From contig NZ_FNSK01000001.1 in assembly GCF_900105075.1 (NCBI RefSeq), forward strand, positions 819,001 to 883,000: DNA of 64,000 bases, read 5' to 3'. Numbering within the stretch: position 1 is the stretch's first letter; every line of letters begins with the position of its first letter. The notes beneath the pieces were generated by a model. It saw only the letters and a list, made by a program, of their open reading frames with translations, made no database searches and had not been told where the DNA came from. Position numbers and translations under genes: made by a program. The stretch comes from Rhodobacter sp. 24-YEA-8 (GTDB lineage Bacteria; Pseudomonadota; Alphaproteobacteria; Rhodobacterales; Rhodobacteraceae). This document shows positions 9,424 through 17,719 of the stretch, piece after piece.

Positions 9424-10188
9424 ATGCGACATTTGCTCAGCGCCGCCTGCGGCCTGGTTCTGACCTGCGCGCTTGCAGGTCCGGGCGCCGCCGAAGACCT
9501 GGCAGAAAAGGCGGCGCCTCTGGCCGCCGGTGCCGGCCCGGTGGTGGTCGAACTCTTTACCTCGCAAGGCTGTGTTTCCTGCCCGCCGGCAGATGAATTT
9601 TTCGCCAGCCTCACCAAAGACAAGCGCGTGATCGCGCTTTCGCTGCATGTCGATTACTGGGATTACATCGGCTGGGAAGACAGTTTCGGCTCTGCGGCGT
9701 TCACTGAGCGGCAAAAGGAATATGCCCGCACCATCGGATCACGCACGATCTATACGCCGCAATTCATCATCGGCGGTGTCGAACGAATCGAGGGCTTTGA
9801 TCCGGAAGCGACGCTGAAGGCACTGGCCGATCACGTTGCCGCCAAAAGCCCGGTGACGCTGATGGTCACGCGTGACGGCGACAACCTGGTGATCCGCGCC
9901 AAAGCCGACCCGCCGCTGGAGGCCCCGGCCCGGGTCGAGCTTGCGCGCTACATGCCCGAGGCAACGGTCGATATCGAGCGCGGCGAAAACGCCGGCAAGA
10001 TTGTGACCTACCGCAATATCGTGACCGAATGGGAGAGCCTTGGCGACTGGGCCGGGCAGGAGCCGCTTGAGGTCAGCATCCCGATCACCGGTAGCAATCC
10101 CGCGGTGGTGTTCATTCAGGATGTCAGTGGCAAAGGGGCCAAAGCGGCAGGGCCGGGGCAGATCTTTGCGGCTGCGGTGACCCCCTGA
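9424..10188 (+). CDS. Exported DUF1223 protein with thioredoxin-like CxxC
   Basis: A 254-residue DUF1223 protein. Residues 1-23 look like a signal peptide (MRHLLSAACGLVLTCALAG). The mature domain begins with the family signature VVELFTSQGCVSCPPAD, with Cys50 and Cys53 in a CxxC arrangement, then LSLHVDYWDYIGW and RTIYTPQFIIGG. The family has a thioredoxin-like fold. Its activity is not established, though a periplasmic redox role is plausible. An in-frame extension to 9235 exists, but the start at 9424 gives the clean signal peptide. Downstream, a hairpin at 10233-10250 may end the transcript. Confidence 0.88.
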   Translation: MRHLLSAACGLVLTCALAGPGAAEDLAEKAAPLAAGAGPVVVELFTSQGCVSCPPADEFFASLTKDKRVIALSLHVDYWDYIGWEDSFGSAAFTERQKEYARTIGSRTIYTPQFIIGGVERIEGFDPEATLKALADHVAAKSPVTLMVTRDGDNLVIRAKADPPLEAPARVELARYMPEATVDIERGENAGKIVTYRNIVTEWESLGDWAGQEPLEVSIPITGSNPAVVFIQDVSGKGAKAAGPGQIFAAAVTP

Positions 10189-10232
10189 GCCAGATCAGAT
10201 CCGGGCTCTGTCTCCTGGTTGCTGCCGGAGCA

Positions 10233-10250
10233 CGGGACAGGTCTGTCCCG
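10233..10250 (+). terminator. Stem-loop after the DUF1223 gene
   Basis: CGGGACA / TGTCCCG forms a seven-pair stem with a GGTC loop, 45 bases after the stop. No U-tract follows directly, so it may end transcription weakly or only stabilise the 3' end. Confidence 0.4.
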
Positions 10251-10475
10251 GCAACCGTTATTTCAGGCAAAGCCAGACATTCTGAAGGCTTTGCCATCGT
10301 CAGAAATCAGCTTAAGCGGGTTATCCCGCATGTGATTGTCGCTGGTAATCCGTGACCGGTCCGCCCCGTCATTTCATCACAGCAAGCGGCGGCGGGATCA
10401 TTCCAGTCCTGGCCATCAATCTGGAACAGGACCCAAAAGCGGCAGGAAAGAAACGCAGGCAGAAAAGGCCCCGGG

Positions 10476-11387
10476 TCAGGTTTCGGCATCCGGCGACGGC
10501 AGTCTGGCGCCCCCGTGTTTCCAGCGTTTGTGGATCCAGAACCACTGGCCGGGATAGCGCCGCACCAGCGCCTCAAGGCTGTCATTCAGCGCCTGGGTCA
10601 TGGTGACCGGGTCACTATGCGGGATCGGGTCCTCCACGATGACCTGGAAGGACAGCCCGTCCTGCTGGCGCACCGCATAGACCGGCACGCAAAGCGCATC
10701 ATATTTCAGCGCGAGCTCTGCTGCCGAAAGCGCGGTCTGCGCCTCATGGCCGAAGAAACCCAGAAGCGGCGCGCGGGTCATATGCTGGTCGATCAGCATC
10801 CCGAGCATGCCGCCCTGGCGCAGGAATTTCACCATCTGCCCCAGACCCTCGCGCCCGCGCGGGAAAAGCGGTGTGCCAATGGTCGAAATCGCCCTGAGGT
10901 AATGTTCGTTGAAATAGCGGTTCGACATATTCATGTAGAGCGCGCCGACCGTAAAGCCGCGTGCGATCAGGGCGGCGCGGGTGGCGTCATAATTGCCGAA
11001 ATGCGCGGTGACGAGGATCACGGGGCGGTTCGTGCGGCGGGCTTCCTCCAGCGCGGCGACGCCTGCGCCGGTCAGCGGCAATCCGGCGGCGCGGGCGATG
11101 AATTCCTCGCCCGAATAGATCTCGATCAGGGTGCGGCCTACATTGTCGGGCACATCGCGGACGATTTTCTCGACCTCGGCCTTTGGCAGATCCGGCATTA
11201 CGAGGGCCAGATTGCTCCGGATGCGGCGGCGGTAGCCGGCCAGTGGCGCGATCACGCCCGAGACGATCCTGCCGCAGAGCGGTACCCGGATGCGGTAAGG
11301 CAGCCGCTTCAGGCTCCAGATCAGCGCCCGGAACAGGCGGTCCTGCAGCCAGTGGCGTGGATTTGCCTCTTGTTTGTCGCTCATCAT
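10476..11387 (-). CDS. LpxL/HtrB-family lipid A acyltransferase
   Basis: A 303-residue member of the lysophospholipid acyltransferase superfamily, LpxL/LpxM branch. These inner-membrane-associated enzymes add secondary acyl chains to lipid A precursors. The catalytic HX4D motif is His129/Asp134 in TAHFGNYDATRAA. Other conserved parts are FPRGREGLGQMVKFLRQGG, MLIDQHMTRAPLLGFFG and the C-terminal PGQWFWIHKRWK. Length and order match the family. Two adjacent start codons (11387, 11384) are possible. Which acyl chain is transferred cannot be told. The EamA gene lies 22 bases upstream on the same strand, so the pair may form an operon. Confidence 0.92.
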   Translation of the reverse strand: MMSDKQEANPRHWLQDRLFRALIWSLKRLPYRIRVPLCGRIVSGVIAPLAGYRRRIRSNLALVMPDLPKAEVEKIVRDVPDNVGRTLIEIYSGEEFIARAAGLPLTGAGVAALEEARRTNRPVILVTAHFGNYDATRAALIARGFTVGALYMNMSNRYFNEHYLRAISTIGTPLFPRGREGLGQMVKFLRQGGMLGMLIDQHMTRAPLLGFFGHEAQTALSAAELALKYDALCVPVYAVRQQDGLSFQVIVEDPIPHSDPVTMTQALNDSLEALVRRYPGQWFWIHKRWKHGGARLPSPDAET

Positions 11388-11409
11388 TCAGCCCGTTTGC
11401 AATCCCGGA

Positions 11410-12276
11410 TCAGCGCCTGAGCAGGCGCGTTTCCCGGTGCCAGACATAGAGACCGGCCCCCACGATCACAAGCGCGCCGGTCACCGTCCAGAAATCGGGA
11501 TATTCCGAGAAGAAAAGCGCCCCCCAGAGCGTGGCGAAAACCACACCGATATAGGTGAAGGGTGCGACGGTTCCGGCCTCGGCAATCGAGAGCGAGCGGA
11601 TCATCAGCACCTGGCCCAGCGTGCCGATACAGCCGACAAAGACGAAAAGCGGCAGATCGGCAGCCGCGACCGGCACCCAGTTTGTGGGCAGAAAGACCGT
11701 GAAGGCCAGCGTCCCGAAGAGTCCGCCCCAGAGCATCGCCGTCCAGACCGGCTCATATTGGCCGATGCGCCGGGTCAGGAGCGAATTGGCGGCGAAAGAG
11801 ACGGCTGCGGCAAGCGGCATCAGCGCCCACCAGGTGAACACGCCGCCGCCCGGGCGCACGATGATCACGGCCCCGACCAGCGCCACGCAGATGGCAAGGA
11901 TCCGCTTTGGCCCGAGCCTTTCGCCCAGAAACAGCGCAGCCCCAAGGGTGACAAGAACCGGGCTCGTGTCGGTGAGTGCGGTCGCTTCTGCGAGGCCGAT
12001 GTAATTCAGCGAGGTGAAGAACAGCGCGGCCGTCGAGACCTGGAAAAACGCCCGCAGGACATGCAGGCCAGGATAAGAGGTGCGCCACATGATCAGCGTC
12101 CGCCCCCTCAGGATCAGAACGACGATCAGCACCTGGCCGAGAAAACGCGCCCAGATCACCTGCGGCGCCGGATAGCGCTGCAACAGGCCCTTGGCGCTCG
12201 CATCGAGCAGGGTGAAAGCGAGGATTGCGAGGATCATCAGCAGGATGCCTCGCGCGGGGTTCTGCGCAGTTTGCAT
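11410..12276 (-). CDS. DMT-superfamily (EamA) membrane transporter
   Basis: A 288-residue membrane protein with about ten hydrophobic helices in two EamA repeats. The first repeat starts at ARGILLMILAILAFTLLDASAKGLLQRYPAPQVIWARF, here abbreviated from residues 8-46. The second begins near WALMPLAAAVSFAANSLLTRRI. This branch resembles the alphaproteobacterial carriers annotated as S-adenosylmethionine or amino-acid-derivative transporters; the substrate cannot be deduced. I start at ATG 12276; an upstream in-frame start at 12315 would add 13 residues without hydrophobic character. It is followed closely by the acyltransferase gene. Confidence 0.88.
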   Translation of the reverse strand: MQTAQNPARGILLMILAILAFTLLDASAKGLLQRYPAPQVIWARFLGQVLIVVLILRGRTLIMWRTSYPGLHVLRAFFQVSTAALFFTSLNYIGLAEATALTDTSPVLVTLGAALFLGERLGPKRILAICVALVGAVIIVRPGGGVFTWWALMPLAAAVSFAANSLLTRRIGQYEPVWTAMLWGGLFGTLAFTVFLPTNWVPVAAADLPLFVFVGCIGTLGQVLMIRSLSIAEAGTVAPFTYIGVVFATLWGALFFSEYPDFWTVTGALVIVGAGLYVWHRETRLLRR

Positions 12277-13121
12277 GATGCCTGCGACGCTACCTGGCTG
12301 CCGGGGAAGAGACAAGAGAGGATGGCTGGCCCGGAGCCCATCTGACCGGCTGGAATGCGGCTGGTTCAGGCCGGGCCCGTGGTGGCCTTCTCATGAGACA
12401 AAGGTCGGGAAGGCGAGGCAGGGGAGCGGAGTATTCCCGATGTGTCTGTGCCACCTGCGTAGGGTCTGGCCGGAGCTGCAGGAAATGGGGCATGGGCTGC
12501 GCTGATTTCCAGGTGACGGGGGTGGCGCAATTGAGGCACCTCCTCCCGACCGGGAGGAGCGCGCGGAGCGCAGTCACTTTCGGTCCGAAGACCCGCATAT
12601 GGATGCCCGAATTGTGCGAGGGGCACCGGAGATCGGCTCTGCTTCTACAATATGAGACGCGGTTGAGTGAGGCTTGCGGCGCGGCCATGACAGAGTTCCG
12701 GGGGCAGAGCAACGTAAGGCCGGGATCATCTGTCGCGGTGCCAATGGCCTGGGGAAAGGCGCATCGGGTGAGATGTGATCCGGCGCCTCCGGCAGAGGCT
12801 CCTTGCGGAAGGCACCAGGCTTTTGCTGATGGGGTTTTGCGCGCGGGGCCCGGCATGCCATGCCAGTGGCTGCGCCGGACGATCTGGTAAGGGAGCGTGA
12901 GAACCGAACGCTCTCACCAGGCGCAGGCCGTTTTGCAGTGGCACTAGGGGCGCCCAGAGGCCTAATGCGGGTATCTCCGTTCGTTCCGCGTCGCGGCGGG
13001 GAGATGCCCGCAGAGGAGCCGCCGGATCTTTGTAAGCGGAGATTTTTGGCCGGGGATGCGGCCAGAGAGGCGTTTTGTCTGAGACGGGCTTTGCCAGAAA
13101 GGCGCGTTTGGCGCTGGCGGG
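12277..13121. other. Gene-poor 845-base region between EamA and fliG-like genes
   Basis: No convincing coding sequence is seen on either strand. The open frames are rich in Arg, Ser and Pro and look like GC-driven noise. Visible structure includes a perfect eight-pair hairpin CTCCTCCC-GACC-GGGAGGAG at 12540-12559, and a six-pair stem GAGCGT/ACGCTC near 12893-12913. It could contain a non-coding RNA, decayed genes, or only untranslated ends. Confidence 0.5.
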
Positions 13122-14216
13122 TCATTCCTCCTCTTCGGGCAACATCATGATCAGCTCGCCCTGGGCCTCCAGGCTGCGGGCGGCGGCGACGATTGCGCCC
13201 ATCGCGGTCTCACCGTCCTTGTCCTTGATCTTCGGCGCCTGTTCGACCTCGTCACGGATGTTTTGCGCCATGCGCTGCGAGATACAGGCGAGGATGAATT
13301 CGCCGGCAGCCTCCAGCGGCGGTTTGCCTTTGCTATAGGCGATAGCGGTGACCAGCGTGGCCTGATCGACCAGCCGCACGACTTTCGGAATGTCGCGACC
13401 AGTGACCCGAACGGGGAAATGCGCGAAGGTGAAGATGGCGCGGCGCACCTCTTCGGCAAAACCGGCATCCGCGTCTTCCAGACCCTTCAGCACATCTTCG
13501 CGCACCTGGGCGGGAGAGACATTGAGGATCGCCCCCACACGTTCGACCGGGCCACGGTCAAAGGCCTTTTGCGGCTGCGCGTCGATCTGGCCGAGAATGG
13601 CAATGCCGATGCGGCGCACGGTATCGGGGTCGGTATTGGCGGTTTGCGAGACGGCAAAGGCAATGCGGCGCGCGCGTTCGCCCGGGAGTTTGCCCAGAAA
13701 CTCTGCCGCCTTTTGCACCGGCATTTTCGACAGGATCACGGCGGCGACCTCGATCGCTTCATTTTCGAGCACCGGAACCAGCCGTTCGGGAGACAGCGCA
13801 CCCAGCCGTTCCCAGGGATCACCGCGCGCGCCCACGCCCACCTTGCGGCGCAGCCGGCTCGCGGTGGATTGCGAAATATGGCCATCCATCGCGTTCAGCG
13901 CACCTTCCAGCCCGCCGGGAAAGGCGAGGCCGACCGAATCCAGTTCGGCCATGAATTCCGCGATGACCTGGTCCAGCGTTTCGCGGTCGACCAGCCGCAT
14001 CTGGCCCATTTGTTCGGCCAACGCGGTCTGAAGATGGTCCGGCAGCTGCGCAATCGGCAGTTCGGCCCCTTGTGCCAGCATATAGCGCACCACCACCGCT
14101 GCCTTTTCGCGCGCGCTGAGCATCCGGCGCAACCCGTTTCCCTGCGCGCTGTGGTGACCACCCGCAACCGGACGCTGGGTCGGAGTTATCCGTGCCAGCT
14201 GAACCCCATGGGACAT
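13122..14216 (-). CDS. fliG: FliG-like flagellar motor switch protein, isolated from other flagellar genes
   Basis: FliG forms the top of the flagellar switch (C-ring) and transmits torque from the stators. The 364-residue product has the three-domain length. The middle domain carries ALSPERLVPVLENE and AVILSKMPVQKAAEFLG. The C-terminal torque domain runs from about 250 and aligns with FliG through TFAHFPVRVTGRDIPKVVRL, the VDQATLVTAI helix and RDEVEQ. The usual DDRAIQ is replaced by TGRDIP, and EHPQ-type residues of the middle domain are not obvious, so this is a divergent FliG. I use ATG 14216 (MSHGVQ); the frame also has a TTG at 14255. No other motility gene is in the window. Confidence 0.85.
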   Translation of the reverse strand: MSHGVQLARITPTQRPVAGGHHSAQGNGLRRMLSAREKAAVVVRYMLAQGAELPIAQLPDHLQTALAEQMGQMRLVDRETLDQVIAEFMAELDSVGLAFPGGLEGALNAMDGHISQSTASRLRRKVGVGARGDPWERLGALSPERLVPVLENEAIEVAAVILSKMPVQKAAEFLGKLPGERARRIAFAVSQTANTDPDTVRRIGIAILGQIDAQPQKAFDRGPVERVGAILNVSPAQVREDVLKGLEDADAGFAEEVRRAIFTFAHFPVRVTGRDIPKVVRLVDQATLVTAIAYSKGKPPLEAAGEFILACISQRMAQNIRDEVEQAPKIKDKDGETAMGAIVAAARSLEAQGELIMMLPEEEE

Positions 14217-14382
14217 GTGCTGCCTCTCAACCTGATCTCTGGCTGATCCTGCCAAAGCGGGGTTAACCGGAGATTGTCAGCGCAGGGTGTTTTCATAAGA
14301 AATGCAGCCTGAGCGGCCGGGCCGCATAAAAATTACCCGCGACAGCCCTGCCGCGGGCAATCTCAGCGGGGCTTTGGGCCCG

Positions 14383-14559
14383 TCAGCTTGCGGGCTGGAT
14401 GAGGCAAGAGCCACTTGCCTCATCCCAGACCGCGCCGGGCGTACAAAGGGACGCCGTGGTGTCTTTCGGTTTCATACAATCACGCGCCGAGGCGAGGCCC
14501 GGCATCAGCATCAGGGGAAGCACGGCGATCAGTGCGGCCCCGCGCAGAGGTCTCGTCAT
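14383..14559 (-). CDS. Very small exported cysteine-containing protein
   Basis: A 58-codon gene with strong local evidence: AGGAGG seven bases before the ATG at 14559, and a signal peptide of about 25 residues (MTRPLRGAALIAVLPLMLMP, then GLASA). The mature part has 33 residues and three cysteines (RDCMK, SLCTPG, SGSCLIQ) and the segment GAVWDEASGSC. That spacing recalls small chitin-binding or Cys-rich secreted domains, but I cannot assign a family. It is separated from purB upstream by a strong terminator, so it needs its own promoter in 14560-14613. Function unknown. Confidence 0.65.
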   Translation of the reverse strand: MTRPLRGAALIAVLPLMLMPGLASARDCMKPKDTTASLCTPGAVWDEASGSCLIQPAS

Positions 14560-14613
14560 CTTAAATCCTCCTCTGTTCCGCCGCCGGAGTGGCGACCGCC
14601 GCAGGATGCCATG

Positions 14614-14650
14614 AAAAAACCCCCGCCCGCAGCGAAACTGCGGACGGGGG
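14614..14650 (-). terminator. Intrinsic terminator of purB
   Basis: A 13-base-pair GC-rich stem with one mismatch (14620-14632 with 14638-14650) and a five-base loop. On the minus strand it is followed by six T residues. It lies 45 bases after the purB stop and is a textbook rho-independent terminator. Confidence 0.92.
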
Positions 14651-14694
14651 GCATAATGCGGGTCACAACTGCGACAGCTGCGCCGTGTCAGGGC

Positions 14695-15999
14695 TTATTT
14701 GCCGAAAACGCGGGCAAAAATCGTATCGACATGTTTGGTGTGGTAGCCAAGGTCGAATTTCTCCTCGATCTCGGCGGGGGAGAGCGCTTTGGTCACCTCT
14801 TCATCGCCAAGCAGCTCGGTCTTGAAATCCGCGCCCTGTTCCCAGACCTTCATCGCGTTGCGCTGCACCAGACGGTAGCTGTCTTCGCGCGACACACCGG
14901 CCTGGGTCAGTGCCAGAAGCACCCGCTGCGACATCACAAGCCCTTTGAACTTGTTCATGTTTTTCAGCATGTTTTCCGGGTAGATCACCAGTTTTTCGAT
15001 CACACCGGCCAGCCGGTTCAGTGCGAAATCCAGCGTCACGGTGCTGTCAGGCCCGATCGCGCGCTCGACCGAGCTGTGCGAGATATCGCGCTCATGCCAG
15101 AGCGCCACGTTTTCCATCGCCGGCACCACCGACATGCGCACAAGCCGGGCAAGACCGGTGAGGTTTTCGGTCAGGACCGGGTTCCTCTTATGCGGCATCG
15201 CCGAGGAACCTTTCTGCCCGGGCGAGAAAAACTCTTCCGCCTCGAGCACTTCGGTCCGCTGCATATGGCGGATCTCGATGGCGATGTTTTCAATCGACGA
15301 GGCGATCACACCCAGCACCGCGAAATACATCGCATGGCGGTCGCGCGGGATCACCTGCGTCGAGACCGGCTCCGGCTCCAGCCCGAGCTTCTCGCAGACA
15401 TATTCCTCGACGCGCGGGTCGATATTGGCGAATGTGCCGACTGCACCCGAAATCGCACCGGTGCGGATCTCGTCTTTCGCGGCTTTCAGACGGCGCAGGT
15501 TGCGGTCCATCTCGGCGTAAAACCGTGCGAAGGTCAGGCCCATCGTGGTCGGTTCGGCATGGATGCCATGGCTGCGGCCGATGCGGACGGTGTCCTTGTG
15601 TTCAAAGGCGCGGGTTTTCAGCGCGGCCAGAACCCGTTCGACGCCCGCGATCAGGATGTCGGAGGCGCGCACCAGCTGGATGTTCAGCGTGGTGTCGAGC
15701 ACGTCGGAAGAGGTCATGCCCTGATGAACAAAGCGCGCCTCATCTGCGCCGATGATCTCGGCCAGATGGGTGAGGAAGGCGATCACGTCATGTTTGGTGA
15801 CGGCTTCGATCTCGTCGATCCGGGCCACGTCAAAGGCCACATCCTTTGCCTTCCAGACGGCGTTCGCATTCTCGCGCGGGATCACGCCGAGATCGGCCTG
15901 GGCGTCGCAGGCATGGGCCTCGATCTCGTACCAGATGCGGAATTTGGTCTCGGGCGACCAGATGGCGACCATTTCGGGGCGGGAATAACGCGGGATCAT
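14695..15999 (-). CDS. purB: Adenylosuccinate lyase
   Basis: Splits SAICAR and adenylosuccinate, releasing fumarate, in purine synthesis in the cytoplasm. The 434-residue product begins MIPRYSRPEMVAIWSPE, the usual alphaproteobacterial start. It contains the fumarase/lyase superfamily signature GSSAMPHKRNP, with the catalytic serine on this loop, and RSHGIHAEPTTMGL with the active-site histidine. The ATG at 15999 has GAGG eight bases upstream; a GTG at 16002 is in frame directly before it. It ends at a strong terminator and is probably transcribed alone. Confidence 0.97.
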   Translation of the reverse strand: MIPRYSRPEMVAIWSPETKFRIWYEIEAHACDAQADLGVIPRENANAVWKAKDVAFDVARIDEIEAVTKHDVIAFLTHLAEIIGADEARFVHQGMTSSDVLDTTLNIQLVRASDILIAGVERVLAALKTRAFEHKDTVRIGRSHGIHAEPTTMGLTFARFYAEMDRNLRRLKAAKDEIRTGAISGAVGTFANIDPRVEEYVCEKLGLEPEPVSTQVIPRDRHAMYFAVLGVIASSIENIAIEIRHMQRTEVLEAEEFFSPGQKGSSAMPHKRNPVLTENLTGLARLVRMSVVPAMENVALWHERDISHSSVERAIGPDSTVTLDFALNRLAGVIEKLVIYPENMLKNMNKFKGLVMSQRVLLALTQAGVSREDSYRLVQRNAMKVWEQGADFKTELLGDEEVTKALSPAEIEEKFDLGYHTKHVDTIFARVFGK

Positions 16000-16083
16000 C
16001 ACGGACCTCTGACTGGCGGCTTGGTTGGCCTTCCCTTAAAGAGCGGTCGGGGCAGGTGCAAGCAATCGCAGGAACAGATGCGC

Positions 16084-16125
16084 AGAAATGGCGCACAGAA
16101 ATGGCAGGTCGAAATGGCAGGACGG
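16084..16125 (+). repeat. Three-copy GAAATGGC tandem repeat at a gene start
   Basis: GAAATGGC occurs three times at about 13-14-base spacing immediately before and over the start of the next gene. The third copy supplies its ATG. The repeat period shifts the frame, so only some ATGs are in frame with the gene. Confidence 0.6.
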
Positions 16126-16458
16126 ATGTGGAAAGCCGGGGCGCTGGTGTTGAGCCTTGCGACCGGTATGGCGCATGCGGCGGCGGACTGGGCCACGGTG
16201 CCGGATGACCGGGTCGAGACGGTGCTGGCCGCACGGACCATCGGTTTTCCGGATGGCGTGACCTGGGGGTTCTTTGCCGATGGCCGTGTCCTCTCAGGGG
16301 AAACCTGGGGGCGGTGGAGCCTCGGCGACGAGACGGTCTGCCTGTTATGGCCCGGGGCCGAGGCCGTTTGCTACCGGCTTGACGAAAAGGGCATCGACCT
16401 GCGGTTTACCCCGGTTTCTGGCGGTGCGGCGCGGGTGGGGCGCTATATCGACCTCTGA
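16114..16458 (+). CDS. Small exported protein of unknown function
   Basis: A 114-residue product with a basic start (MAGRMWKAG), a hydrophobic core and a cleavage-like AHAAADW, so probably exported. The mature part has internal WGFFADGRV, GETWGRWSLGDETVCL and WPGAEAVCYRLDE, with two cysteines. Repeated W-x-F-x-x-D/G-x-x patterns suggest a small beta-rich domain. I do not recognise a family. The start is uncertain: ATG 16114 lies in a short tandem repeat, and ATG 16126 would leave a shorter but still adequate signal peptide. It is divergent from purB. Confidence 0.65.
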   Translation: MAGRMWKAGALVLSLATGMAHAAADWATVPDDRVETVLAARTIGFPDGVTWGFFADGRVLSGETWGRWSLGDETVCLLWPGAEAVCYRLDEKGIDLRFTPVSGGAARVGRYIDL

Positions 16459-16732
16459 CGCACGCTCAGGGGGGGCGCCGTTGGTGCCGCAGCAGCCGCA
16501 GGAAAGGCCCTGGAATGCGCGGCGGCTTGCAGCGATTCCTTAACTTTCGGGCTTCAGTCTCCGGGGAAGGACCCTATGGCGACTGAAGGAACCCGCGATG
16601 AGACTGCTGCTGCGACCAGAGGACCGGAGCGACCGACACGACCGGAAAACCTCTCCCTGCGGCCAGGTCTTTGTTTCGGGCGGCATTCATCGCGCCATGT
16701 CGCAACGGCCGCCGGGACAGGGTGGATCCGCC

Positions 16733-17437
16733 ATGGCCGACACCGGCCCGAAGACACTGGTCGAGGCCGGCCTGACACAGATGCCCGCGACCGCCTGGCG
16801 GGTGCCCGGTTTCACCCGGCCCGCGCGGCTGAGCCGCAGTGACTGGCTGATCCGGGCCTTTGCATTGCTCGCCCGATCCGGGCATCCTGCGCTGAATATC
16901 GCGGTTCTCTGTGATTGCCCGGGGGCATCAAGGGCCGGGTTTTACGGTTTTTTTCCCGATCTGGCGGCCTATCGTCTCGAAGTGATTGCGCTGTGGGAGC
17001 GGACCTCGCAACAGCAGGTTCTGTCTCTCGCCCCGGCTGAAAGCGGCGCCCCCCGGCTGGCTTTGGCGCGCCTGCTGGATTTGGCGGATGAGGCCATGGC
17101 CCCCCAATTTGCCACAATCAGAGATGGCGACCCCGACGCGCCTTGCGCCGTGATGATCGAACGCGCGATTCGCGACTGGGCGCGGTGTGATGTCATGGTG
17201 GCGGCGGCGCTTGCGCGTGTTGATGGCTGGCGGCTTGCGCAGGTGCAGGATCTGCTGGTCAGAGCAGGCCTGTCACAGCGCCGCGCGGCAGAGCGGGCGG
17301 CGGTTTTCTACGCGGCGCGGCTTGGCTTTGACCGGCTGCGCGACAGCACCGATATCGTCGCGGCGTCGCCGATGCGGGCGCTGGCGCTGGCTATTCTCGG
17401 CGGACGGGACATGGGCGGGGCGATGCCGATGTGCTGA
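16733..17437 (+). CDS. TetR-like transcriptional regulator
   Basis: A 234-residue product that looks like a TetR/AcrR regulator. The helix-turn-helix region is about residues 28-75. The segment SRSDWLIRAFALLARSGHPA is followed by ALNIAVLC, the turn GASRAGFYGFF, then DLAAYRLEVIALWE. This matches the TetR order, with GASRAGFY taking the place of the usual recognition helix ending in LYxHF. The rest is helical and Ala/Leu/Arg-rich, as in ligand domains of this family. Start choices are ATG 16733, 16697 or 16598; the first keeps a short leader. No obvious target operon is adjacent. Confidence 0.7.
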   Translation: MADTGPKTLVEAGLTQMPATAWRVPGFTRPARLSRSDWLIRAFALLARSGHPALNIAVLCDCPGASRAGFYGFFPDLAAYRLEVIALWERTSQQQVLSLAPAESGAPRLALARLLDLADEAMAPQFATIRDGDPDAPCAVMIERAIRDWARCDVMVAAALARVDGWRLAQVQDLLVRAGLSQRRAAERAAVFYAARLGFDRLRDSTDIVAASPMRALALAILGGRDMGGAMPMC

Positions 17438-17719
17438 GCCTGCCCGGTGCGGCATTCGGGGATGGTGGCCAGGTGAAGCGCGCATACTGATCCGGGTGTT
17501 GCCCGCTTTCGGACGGTGAGCAGGTCCGGGCCGAACTGCCTGCGAAACCCGGAACAATGCCATGATTGTGCCGGTTTCAGGTCTTTTCCCAGGCGCATTC
17601 CTGCCGCCTGACATTCCGGCAGGAGGGGCCCTGAGCAGGGGGCCGTCCGGGGCGTGAGTTGTGCAAGGGCCGGGGCCGCTGGTGTGGTTTCGCGATTTAT
17701 GTGAACGACGGATTTAACG

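Noticed and set aside
12574..13125. A 183-codon minus-strand frame in the gene-poor region
   Set aside because: Composition is Arg/Ser/Pro/Ala-dominated with no conserved-looking segment or ribosome site; probably random in GC-rich DNA.
14302..16113. A 604-codon plus-strand frame upstream of the small exported protein
   Set aside because: It is antisense to purB and the 58-codon gene and has no recognisable domain. Only its last 114 residues (from 16114) look real.
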